The notes below the pieces were generated by a model. The model searched no databases. It saw nothing but the letters and a program-made list of their open reading frames with translations, and was not told where the DNA came from. DNA of 64,000 nucleotides from positions 1-64,000 of the forward strand of contig NZ_CCAE010000014.1 in assembly GCF_000723405.1 (NCBI RefSeq), in the 5' to 3' direction. Below, in pieces: positions 19,189 to 28,200 of this stretch. The position numbers and the translations under genes are program-made. Every line of letters starts with the position of its first letter. The first letter of the stretch is position 1. The DNA is from Hydrogenophaga intermedia (GTDB taxonomy: Bacteria; Pseudomonadota; Gammaproteobacteria; Burkholderiales; Burkholderiaceae_C).

Positions 19189-20802
19189 ATGGAAAATAGC
19201 AGCGCTCCTCTGGGGTATCTCTGGCTGTCCCGCCACACCGGCATCGAGCCGGTCCAGCCCCTTCGCCGCACCAGTTCCGTGGGCAAGGTGCGGGAGGTGC
19301 AGGTCGATGGGGCGCATGAGCACCGCACCTACCCCAGGGCCTGCGAGCCCGAGCCCAGCCTCGCCGGGCACCTGACCTTCGCGCTCAAGCACGAGGGCGT
19401 GGCGCTCGAATTTCTCGCGCGCCTGTTCGAGGCCAGCGATGGCGCGTTCATCAGCGAATGGATTGCGCGCGAGCCCACCAGCGCCTACGCGCGCCGCGTG
19501 GGCTTCTTCTATGAGTGGCTCACGGGCAGCGAGGTGCCGGCCATGGCCCGCCCGCCGTCGGGCAACTATGTCGATGCGCTGGACCCGTCGGCCTACCTCG
19601 TGGCCACCACGCCGCAGAAGATCCGGCGCTGGCGCGTGAACGACAACCTGCCGGGCACGCCCGCGTTCTGCCCGACCATCGAGCGCTGGGACGGGTTGCT
19701 CCAGCCCGAGGCCATCCAGGAGCAGCTCGACGGCCTCTACCGGCGCTTCGGACCCGAGACCATCGAGCGCGCGGTGGCCTGGCTCAGCGTGAAGGAAAGC
19801 CGCGCGAGCTTCGTCATCGAGCATGAGGGCAAGGAGGAAGACCGCATCGCCCGCTTCGCGCGCTGCATGGCCGAGCATTGCGGCCGGCTCGACGACCCCT
19901 TGAGCGATGAAGCGATACGGCGCGTGCAGGACGCTGTGCTGGGCGAGGCGCACACCGGCATCGCGCGCGGGCTGCGCGCTTCGCCGGTGTTCGTGGGACA
20001 TGTCAGCGGCCTGCAGAACGTGGTGGACTACCTCGCGCCGCCGCACGAAGCGCTGGAAGGCATGGTGGATGGCCTGCGCGCGGCGGCGGCGCGAACGCGC
20101 GGCCAGAACGCCCTGCTGCGCGCGGCTGCCATCGCGTATGGCTTCGTCTACATCCACCCGCTGAGCGACGGCAACGGCCGCCTCTCGCGCTTCCTGATCA
20201 ACGACACGTTGTTGCGCGACGGGGTGATCGCGCCGCCGCTGATCCTGCCCGTGTCGGTGGTGATCAGCGCCAATGCCAGCTCACGGCACGGCTACATGCA
20301 GAGCCTGGACCTGTTGTCGCGGCCGCTGATGCGCCGCCTCGGCGAGTCCATTGGCTTCGGCGAGCGGCGGCGCTACGCCGATGGTGTCGAGTCCAACCTG
20401 GTCGTGCGCGACTGGCGCTGGCCCATGGCCACCTGGCGCTACCCCGATCTCACGCTGCAGTCGAGGTATCTGCTGGACGTCATCGCACGTTCCGTGCAGG
20501 TCGAACTGCTCGATGAAGCGCTGTACCTGCAGGCCTATGACCGCGCACAAACCGCGCTCAAGGAACTGGTCGAAGGCACGAGCGAACACTACGCCACCAT
20601 CATCCGATCGATACAGCAGAACCAGGGCGTCAGCGGCAAGCTGCGCAAGACCTTCCCGGCCGTGTTCGACGACGAGGTGCTGGCCGGGCGCGTGGCCGCC
20701 GCCGTGCTAAAGGCCTTCGAATCCGGTGCCGATGCCGAGGACGCCGTCGAACCCGTGCTCGACGTCCAGCCGCGCGGCAAGCGACCGCGCCACCGCCCAT
20801 GA
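19189..20802 (+). CDS. Fic domain protein (probable AMPylator)
   Basis: A 537-residue cytoplasmic Fic protein. The Fic motif is HPLSDGNGRLSR (residues 323-334), with catalytic H323 and the GNGR anion hole; the third position is Leu where Phe is usual. Residues 207-211 (SFVIE) fit the (S/T)xxxE inhibitory helix motif, except that H212 replaces the usual G/N, which suggests a class II auto-inhibited enzyme. A C-terminal helical part of ~170 residues follows. The target is unknown. No ribosome site is seen before the ATG, and the upstream ~50 bp are unusually AT-rich. The stop overlaps the next gene, a hybrid kinase, by ATGA. Confidence 0.88.
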   Translation: MENSSAPLGYLWLSRHTGIEPVQPLRRTSSVGKVREVQVDGAHEHRTYPRACEPEPSLAGHLTFALKHEGVALEFLARLFEASDGAFISEWIAREPTSAYARRVGFFYEWLTGSEVPAMARPPSGNYVDALDPSAYLVATTPQKIRRWRVNDNLPGTPAFCPTIERWDGLLQPEAIQEQLDGLYRRFGPETIERAVAWLSVKESRASFVIEHEGKEEDRIARFARCMAEHCGRLDDPLSDEAIRRVQDAVLGEAHTGIARGLRASPVFVGHVSGLQNVVDYLAPPHEALEGMVDGLRAAAARTRGQNALLRAAAIAYGFVYIHPLSDGNGRLSRFLINDTLLRDGVIAPPLILPVSVVISANASSRHGYMQSLDLLSRPLMRRLGESIGFGERRRYADGVESNLVVRDWRWPMATWRYPDLTLQSRYLLDVIARSVQVELLDEALYLQAYDRAQTALKELVEGTSEHYATIIRSIQQNQGVSGKLRKTFPAVFDDEVLAGRVAAAVLKAFESGADAEDAVEPVLDVQPRGKRPRHRP

Positions 20803-22574
20803 CCCCTGACATCCCCGACCGCATCCGCGCCGAGCAGATCAAGTCCCTCTACGCCAGCATGCCCGCCTCGTACCTGGGCAGCGTGCTCGCGTCCGTGGGG
20901 TACCTGCTGGCGGCCTACCCGGTGCTGCCCACCTGGCAGTGGCTGCTGTGGGGCGGGCTCATGCTGTCGCAGGCGCTGTGGCGGCATCTGCTGTGGCGCG
21001 CCTACCAACGCCGCCAGCCGGGCGTGGAGGACACCGGCCGATGGGCGCTGTACGCGCTGCTGGGCTCGGGCGTGTCGGGTTGCTTCTGGGGGCTGGGCGG
21101 CTGGCTGGTGTTTCCGGCCGAGCACGCCGGCTACCAGCTCTTCTACCTCTTCCTCATCGCCAGCATGGGCTCGCTGTCGGCCATCGCCTCGGCGTCCTAC
21201 CTGCCGGCGTTCTACGCCTTCGCGGTGCCCACCATCGTGCCGCTGGGCGTGTGGATGCTGTTGCAGGACACGTCCATGCTGCGGGTGCTGGGCCTCATCG
21301 GCCTGGGCTATCTGCCGGTCATCGGCGCCTTCGCGCACAACCTCAGTCGGCTGGTGGGCGAATCCTTCCGGCTGCGCTTCGAGAACCTCGACCTGCTGCG
21401 CGAGGTGATCGAGCGCAAGGAGCAGGCCGAGGAGGCCAGCCGCGAGAAGTCGATGTTCCTGGCCGCCGCCAGCCACGACCTGCGCCAGCCCCTGCACGCG
21501 CTGGCGCTGCAGACGCACCTGCTGGAGAAGACCGAGCTGGGCTCCGCGCAGCGCAAGCTGCTGGGTGGCATGCGCGGCTCCATTCACTCGATGACGGGCC
21601 TGTTCGACGCGCTGCTGGACATGTCGCGCCTGGACGCGGGCGTGATCCCGGTGCGCGAGGGCCCGGTGGCGCTGGGCGAGTTGTTCGCGCGGCTGGAGCG
21701 CGAGTTCCGCCGCGAGGCCGAGGCCAAGCGCATCGGCCTGCGCTTCCGGCCCACCGACGCGGTGGTGCGCTCCGACGACCACCTGCTGGCGTCGCTGCTG
21801 GGCAACCTGGTGTCCAACGCCATCCGCTACACGCGCCGAGGCGGCGTGCTGGTGGCTGCGCGGCGCACGCGGCGTGGCGTGCGCGTGGAGGTGTGGGACA
21901 GCGGCTGCGGCATCGCGCCAGAGAACCAGCGCGCGATCTTCAAGGCCTTCTACCAAGTGGGCAATATTGAGCGCGATCGCTCCAAGGGCTTGGGTCTGGG
22001 GCTGGCCATCGTGGAGCGCCTCACGCGGCTGCTGAAGATTCCGTTGGAGCTGCGCTCCGAACCCGGGCGGGGCAGCCGCTTTTCGGTGCGGCTGGCCGCC
22101 GCGCGCGAGAAGGCCTTGCCCGAGCGGGGCGTGAACCCCGCGGCAACGGACCGGCTGGCCGGCGCCATGGTGATCGTGGTGGACAACGAGGCCGAGATCC
22201 GCGCGGCCATGACGGCGCTGCTGGAGTCCTGGGGCTGCCAGGTGCTCAGCGCCTCGTCCGCCGCCGAGGCCTTGAGCCGGGCCGCCGCGCTGACCCGCGC
22301 GCCCGACCTCGTGCTCAGCGACTACCGCCTGGGCGCCGACGCCACCGGCCTGCAGCTCGTCGAGCGCCTGCGCGACGAGTTCAACGAGGCCATCCCCGCC
22401 CTCGTGGTCACTGGCGATACCGGTGCCGAGGTGCTGCGCGAGGTGCTGGCCGGCGACTGCACCATCCTGCACAAGCCGGTGCAGCCCGAGGCCTTGCAGC
22501 GAGGCGTGGCCACGCTGCTGGCCACGCGGGTGGCCGCTGCAGCCGATACAGCCGATCAGGCCGACGGGGGCTGA
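20799..22574 (+). CDS. Membrane hybrid sensor histidine kinase/response regulator
   Basis: A 591-residue inner-membrane kinase. About six hydrophobic segments fill residues ~25-195, followed by a short coiled coil. The DHp box ASHDLRQPLHALALQ carries H226, then an ATPase domain with NLVSNAIRYT, DSGCGIAP and KGLGLGLAIVERL. A C-terminal receiver domain has the acceptor D508 (LVLSDYRLG) and the switch lysine in LHKPVQPE. No periplasmic sensor domain is obvious, so the signal may be sensed in the membrane. It overlaps the Fic gene by 4 bp and converges, with a 19-bp overlap, on a LuxR-type response regulator that is its most likely partner. Confidence 0.92.
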   Translation: MTPDIPDRIRAEQIKSLYASMPASYLGSVLASVGYLLAAYPVLPTWQWLLWGGLMLSQALWRHLLWRAYQRRQPGVEDTGRWALYALLGSGVSGCFWGLGGWLVFPAEHAGYQLFYLFLIASMGSLSAIASASYLPAFYAFAVPTIVPLGVWMLLQDTSMLRVLGLIGLGYLPVIGAFAHNLSRLVGESFRLRFENLDLLREVIERKEQAEEASREKSMFLAAASHDLRQPLHALALQTHLLEKTELGSAQRKLLGGMRGSIHSMTGLFDALLDMSRLDAGVIPVREGPVALGELFARLEREFRREAEAKRIGLRFRPTDAVVRSDDHLLASLLGNLVSNAIRYTRRGGVLVAARRTRRGVRVEVWDSGCGIAPENQRAIFKAFYQVGNIERDRSKGLGLGLAIVERLTRLLKIPLELRSEPGRGSRFSVRLAAAREKALPERGVNPAATDRLAGAMVIVVDNEAEIRAAMTALLESWGCQVLSASSAAEALSRAAALTRAPDLVLSDYRLGADATGLQLVERLRDEFNEAIPALVVTGDTGAEVLREVLAGDCTILHKPVQPEALQRGVATLLATRVAAAADTADQADGG

Positions 22575-23215
22575 GGCTCGTCCGTCACCAGGCCCAGGCG
22601 CCGCGCCGCCAGCGCGGCCTGGGTGCGGTTGACCACGTCGAGCTTGTCGAAGATGGCGCCCACGTGCGCCTTCACGGTCTTCTCGGCGATCTGCAGGCGC
22701 TGGGCGATCTGCTTGTTCGAGTCGCCCGCGCACATGGCGGCCAGCACCTCCAGCTGGCGCGCGCTCAGGCCCGCCTGATTGGACGGCGTGGGAGGCGGCT
22801 CCACCCTGCCTTGCTGGCGCGTGATGAGCACACGCTCGCCCCGCGCCACGGCCTGCAGCCCGGTCATCAAATCCTCGGGCCGAGCCGACTTGGAGATGAA
22901 GGCCCGCGCGCCCGCGGCCCAGGCGGCCTCCTGGTCCTGCGGTTGGTCGTTGGCGGAGATGACCACCACCGCACCGGCCGGCAGTGCCTTCACCATGCCC
23001 TGGATCGCCGACAGGCCGTGCAGGTCGGGCAGGCCCGGGTCCAGCAGCACGAGTTCGGGCGGCTCATCGCTCAGCGCGTGCCCACGCGCCTCGGCAAAGC
23101 TGGCGGCCTGCAACACGCCGTGATCGGGCAGGGCCTGCGACGCGATCTGCGACAGACCCTCCAACATCAGCGGATGGTCGTCAACGACGAGCAGGGTCCT
23201 GGTGGTCTGGGTCAT
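22556..23215 (-). CDS. LuxR/NarL-type DNA-binding response regulator
   Basis: A 219-residue two-domain regulator. The receiver has LLVVDDHPLMLEG and acceptor D59 (VLLDPGLPD); the switch lysine is in FISKSARPEDL. The NarL/LuxR helix-turn-helix follows (LSARQLEVLAAMCAGDSNKQIAQRL, residues ~145-210). The start at 23215 gives the normal receiver N-terminus. Its gene converges on the hybrid kinase gene and is divergent from the two-partner secretion genes, so kinase to regulator to tpsBA is a natural circuit. A perfect inverted repeat at 23368-23383 is a candidate site. Confidence 0.92.
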   Translation of the reverse strand: MTQTTRTLLVVDDHPLMLEGLSQIASQALPDHGVLQAASFAEARGHALSDEPPELVLLDPGLPDLHGLSAIQGMVKALPAGAVVVISANDQPQDQEAAWAAGARAFISKSARPEDLMTGLQAVARGERVLITRQQGRVEPPPTPSNQAGLSARQLEVLAAMCAGDSNKQIAQRLQIAEKTVKAHVGAIFDKLDVVNRTQAALAARRLGLVTDEPQPPSA

Positions 23216-23367
23216 CCCGGTGGTGTGGTGGCGTGGCGCCCTGGGACAGGCGGCGCTGTACGTGGCGTCAACGGTCGGCAGGCTGCTATGAAACTTGATG
23301 GGCAATACCGCGAAAGACGCATATTGTTGCTTCATTTGTGACGGAGTTCTCACCTGACGGGTGAACT

Positions 23368-23383
23368 TGGGACTTTGGTCCCA
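23368..23383. promoter_or_regulatory. Inverted repeat in the regulator/tpsB divergent region
   Basis: TGGGAC-TTTG-GTCCCA is a perfect 6-4-6 palindrome about 115 bp before the tpsB start and 150 bp before the regulator start. The 282-bp divergent region (23216-23497) is otherwise without genes; it also has a weaker inverted repeat near 23346-23366. The symmetry suits a NarL/LuxR dimer, but binding is inference. Confidence 0.4.
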
Positions 23384-23497
23384 TATCACCGGGCCCCGTC
23401 CGCGCCGAGACTGCGCGCCAGCTTTTTCCGCCAGCCGGAGGTGTGCGCGTTCCGCCACGCTCCCCTGGGGAAGAGCCTCGAACAAGAAGGAGCGCGC

Positions 23498-25276
23498 GTG
23501 ACGGACAAGGCAGGGCCCCGCCTCAGGGCTGGGCGATCGGGAGGGCAATCACTGGTGCTGGCCGTCGGCCTGTGGGTCGCGGCGCTGGCCGCCCAGGCCC
23601 AAGGCGTGGCGCCCACGCCGCAACAGATCGACCAGATCCGCCAGCAGCAGGAGCAGTTGCAGCGCGACGAGCAGCAGCGCCGCGAGCAGTTGCTGCGCCA
23701 GCAGGACCCGGCGCGCCGCCTGCCCGGCAGCGTGGGCATCGATACCGCGCCCGAGTTGCCCGACGGGCCCGACGGAGGCCCGTGCTTCCCCGTGCAGCGC
23801 GTCGAGCTGGAAGGCGCCGCGCGCCTGGACGCCGCCACGCAGGCCGACATTGCGCGCCCTTTCATTGGCCAGTGTGTGGGCCTGAAGGAGATCCGCGAGC
23901 TCATGCGCGAGATCACCAACCGCTACGTCGAGATGGGGCTGGTGACCACGCGCGTCTACATCCCGCAGCAGGACATGTCCAACGGCCTGCTGCGGTTGCT
24001 GGTGCTCGAAGGCAAGGTGGGCGAGATCGGCCTGAGCGACGACCAGGCCGGCGTGTACCTGGCCACGGCCTTTCCTGGCCTGAAGGGCAAGGTGCTCAAC
24101 ATCCGCGACATCGAGCAGGGCCTGGACCAGATCAACCGCCTGGGATCGAACAGCGCCACCATGGAGCTGCAGCCCAGCGAGCACCCGGGCCTCACCAACA
24201 TCCTCATCCGCAACCAGCCCCGCCACCGCGTGAGCGGCGGGCTCACGCTGGACAACTACGGCAGCCCCTCCACGGGCGACCTGCGCGGCACGCTCAACCT
24301 GTCCGTGGACAACCCCATGGGCCTGAACGACGCCTGGTTCGGCAGCTTCTCGCGCAACCTCGACGCCGATTCGGATGAGCGCCTGAGCGAAAGCGCGTTG
24401 ATCGGCGCGAACTTCGCTTACGGCTACTGGAACTGGAGCCTCAACCTGAGCAAGAGCCGTTACGTGAGCATGATCAGCTCGCTCACGCAGCGCTTTCGCA
24501 CCGACGGCAACACGGAGACCTACAACCTGGGCGTTCAGCGCGTGCTCAGCCGGGGCCAGACCAGCAAGCTCACGCTCAACGCCGGCGTGACGCACAAGGA
24601 CTCCAAGAACTACATCGAAGGCAGCCTGCTCAGCACCAGCAGCCCCAAGCTCACCGACGTGCAGATCGGTCTGACCTCGGTGTTCGTGGCCGGTGCGGGC
24701 TCCTGGACGCTGGACGCCTCGGCCGCGCGCGGCATCAAGGCCTTCGGCGTGGTGGCGCTGCCCGAGGCCGGCACCGGCAACGTGCCCACGCCCTTCGGCA
24801 CCCGCTACAACGCGGCGGTCTCCTACTTCCGGCCCCTGCCGCTCAAAGGCGTCGATGCCACCTGGTCGAGCAGCCTGCAGATGCAGACCAGCCCGCACTT
24901 CCTCTACGGCTCCGAGCAGATGTCCGTGGGTGGACTGTTCACGGTGCGGGGCTTCGACGGCACCTCGCTGTCGGCCGAGCGTGGTCTGTACTGGCGCAAC
25001 GACATCGCCTTCACGCTGCCACCGCCGCAGGAGAGCTCCGCGCGCTGGATCGGGCGGCTGCAGACCTACGTGGCCGTGGACGTCGGGCGCATCTTCGGCC
25101 GCGAAGGCCAGATCACCGGCAGCCTGGCCGGCATGGTCGTGGGCGTGCGCGCGGTGGGTGGCCCCATCGGCTTCGACGTGGGCCTCGGCCTGCCCATTTA
25201 CGCCTCCCGATCGGTCGAGGCGCGCGGCTCCATCGAAGGCCACGCGGTGTACGCGCGGGCGAGCTTGAGTTTCTGA
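23498..25276 (+). CDS. TpsB-type outer-membrane transporter (ShlB/FhaC/HecB family)
   Basis: A 592-residue Omp85-superfamily pore that exports its TpsA partner. A signal peptide ends near AAQAQG (residue ~36), followed by a Gln-rich helix (QQIDQIRQQQEQLQRDEQ), the plug helix of FhaC-like proteins. Two POTRA domains come next (CFPVQRVELEG..., LLVLEGKVGEI), then a 16-strand barrel with the loop-6 motif VRGF at residues 483-486. The GTG at 23498 has AAGGAG upstream and places the signal peptide correctly; an upstream ATG would give an implausible leader. It is 20 bp before the tpsA gene and forms an operon with it. Confidence 0.95.
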   Translation: MTDKAGPRLRAGRSGGQSLVLAVGLWVAALAAQAQGVAPTPQQIDQIRQQQEQLQRDEQQRREQLLRQQDPARRLPGSVGIDTAPELPDGPDGGPCFPVQRVELEGAARLDAATQADIARPFIGQCVGLKEIRELMREITNRYVEMGLVTTRVYIPQQDMSNGLLRLLVLEGKVGEIGLSDDQAGVYLATAFPGLKGKVLNIRDIEQGLDQINRLGSNSATMELQPSEHPGLTNILIRNQPRHRVSGGLTLDNYGSPSTGDLRGTLNLSVDNPMGLNDAWFGSFSRNLDADSDERLSESALIGANFAYGYWNWSLNLSKSRYVSMISSLTQRFRTDGNTETYNLGVQRVLSRGQTSKLTLNAGVTHKDSKNYIEGSLLSTSSPKLTDVQIGLTSVFVAGAGSWTLDASAARGIKAFGVVALPEAGTGNVPTPFGTRYNAAVSYFRPLPLKGVDATWSSSLQMQTSPHFLYGSEQMSVGGLFTVRGFDGTSLSAERGLYWRNDIAFTLPPPQESSARWIGRLQTYVAVDVGRIFGREGQITGSLAGMVVGVRAVGGPIGFDVGLGLPIYASRSVEARGSIEGHAVYARASLSF

Positions 25277-25296
25277 TTTCCAGGGGAGTACGACAC

Positions 25297-28200
25297 ATGA
25301 AGACCATCGCGATGAAAGCCACGCTGAAGGCAGCGTTCACGGGTGCCGCGCTGGGCATGATCCCGGTGGTTCAGGTCACGCACGCGCAGCAGCAGGTGGT
25401 GGACCCCACCGCCGCCGCGGGCAAGCAGTCCACCATGGCGCAGTCGCTCAACGGCACGCCGGTGCAGAACATCGCCGCGCCCAACGCCAGCGGCCTGTCG
25501 CACAACCAGTTCAGCAGCTTCAACGTCGGCACGCCGGGCCTGGTCATCAACAACTCGGCCGTCAATGCCGTTTCGCAGATCGGCGGCGCGGTGGTGGCGA
25601 ACCCCAACCTGGCCGGTGGCCAGGCGCGGCTCATCCTGAATGAGGTCACCAGCGGCAACCGCTCCCTTCTGCAGGGCGCGCAGGAACTGCTCGGCGGGCG
25701 CGCGGCCTATATCCTCGCCAACCCCAACGGCATCACCTGCGACGGCTGTGGCTTCATCAACTTCCCGCGCGCCACGCTCACCACGGGCGCGCCGCAGTTC
25801 AACAACGGCGCGCTCACCGGCTTCGGCGTCAGCGGCGGCGACGTGCTCGTGGGCCCTGGCGGCCTGAACGCCACTGGCGCGGATTTCTTCGACATCATCA
25901 CGCGCTCGGCCGTGCTCAACGGTCAGGTCAACGCCAGGGATCTGTCATTCCGCCTGGGCAGCAACGACGTGGACTACGCCACCCTGGCCACCACCGCCCG
26001 CGCCGCGGGCGACGTGCCGGTCTTCTCGCTCGATTCCTCCGCGCTGGGCGGCATGTACGCGGGCCGCATCTCGCTCATCGGTACCGAAGCCGGCGTGGGC
26101 GTGCGTCTGCTGGGCAACGTGGCCGCGTCGGTGAGCGACATCGACCTGGACGTGAACGGCCAGATCACGTTGAAGGACAACGTGGTCGGCGCGCAGCGCA
26201 ACCTCAACATCCGCTCGACGCAGGTGGCCTCGGTCGCCGGCAACGAGATCGAACTGCTCAATGCACAGGTGAGCGCGGGCGGCCAGGTGAATGTGCAGGG
26301 CGGCGACGTGCGCCTTGACGGCGGCAAGACCGTCGCGGGAACCGACCTCGCCATCAGCGGGCGCACGCTTGAGAGCATCGGCGGCCAGCGCGAAGCGGGG
26401 CAGAACCTGAACCTCACCGGCTCCGGCGCGATCACCGTCACCGGCGGTACCGTGCAGGCCAACCGCGGCCTCGCGGTCAACGGCTCCAGCCTCACGCTGA
26501 ACAACGCCACGCTCATGGGCGAGGCCGACGGGGTCGATCCCACCGCAGGCAGCACCAGCGTCACCGTGGGCGGCGCGCTCGACATCAACAATTCCAGTCT
26601 GTTCAGCGGCAACACCCTGAACGTGAGCGCCGCCTCGGTGGACGTGGACGCGGCCAGCCACGCCAACGGCACCAAGGGCCTGCGCGGCAAGGGCGCCGTG
26701 GGCATCACCACCGCCGCGCTCACCAACGCCGGCCTGGTGGCCAGCGACGCGGGCCTCACCATCAACGGCAGTGGCACCACGGTGACCAACACCGGCAAGC
26801 TCTTCGGCGCGACCGGCCTGAACATCACCGCGACGAATCTGACGAACCGCAGCGTGGTCGAGTCCGGCGCGGCCATGACACTCAACGTGGCGAGCATCAG
26901 CAACGACGCCGCCAACGCCCTGGCCGAGATCTACGCCATCGGCAACCTGAACATCACGGGCAACAACACCCTGAGCAACCAGTCATCGGCCGCGCACGTC
27001 GCCAAGATCGTGTCGCGCGACGGCAAGCTGGACATCGACTCCCGCAGCGGCGCGGTGGGCACGCAGTCGGTGCAGAACAACGGCGGCCTGCTGTTTGGCG
27101 GCAATGGTGTGGACGTGGAGGTGTCGCGCGAATTCGTCAACCGCAAGTCGGCCGGCCGCAAGGGCTACGTGTTCGCCAACAACGGCGACGTGCTGATCGG
27201 CGGCATCAACCAGGCCGCCGTGACGGCGGCCCCGCAGGACATCACCGTCAGCAACATCGACTCGGACATCGAAGCGCGCGTCGGCAACATCACCATCAAC
27301 GCCAGCAGGCTCTACAACACCACCGACGCCGCAGCCCCCACGGTGGCCGACGGCAACTGGACGCGCCACTACGGCTGGTTCGACCACGACGACAACCCCG
27401 CCACGCCCTCGATCGAGGCCTTCTCCAACTGCGGCACGTACGACGACCACTTCGACAAGGACGTGACGGGCAAGATCTGCGCCGTCTGGTACGACACGCG
27501 CTCGCAGTACCTCGTCAATCCCGACACCTCGCCGCGCAGCCGCATCATCGCGGGCAACAACTTCAACGCGTGGATCGAGAGCGAGGCGCTCAACTACATC
27601 AGCCTGATCTCGGCCGGCAACAACATCGACATCCAGGGCACCGGCAGCTTCGAGAACCGCGCGATCGAACTGCGCCACGACCGCAACACCCTGATGTACC
27701 GCTACGAGAACGGCGGCACCAGCAGCAACCCGGCCGGCGAGTGCTACACCGACGGCGTGTTCAACCGCTGCTTCATGGAGGATGGCCTTCACAAGAAGAA
27801 GCGCTTCGCCGACATCTCGCCCGGCACGCTCAGCACCTACACGGTGGGCATGGCCTCCACGGTTCAGGCGCGCGGCACCATCAACATCAACCTCGCGCGC
27901 GTGGGCAACCACAACAGCGGCGACAACGGCGAGCGCACCGGTGGCGGTTTCGTGGCGCCGGCGGGCACGGGCCAGACCTCGGGCAACCCCGGCGGCGCAC
28001 CAGGCAGCGGCATCGGCTCGCTCACGGGCAGCCCCTTCTTCGTGCCCAGCAGCGACCCGGCCTCGCCTTTCCTGTTCGAGACGGATCCGCGCCTCATGAG
28101 CCTGGAAGGCCTCTACGGTTCGGACCTGTTCTTGAAGAGCCTGGGCCTGGACCCAACCGATTACCTGCGCGTGGGTGACCCGTACTTCGAACAGCAACTG

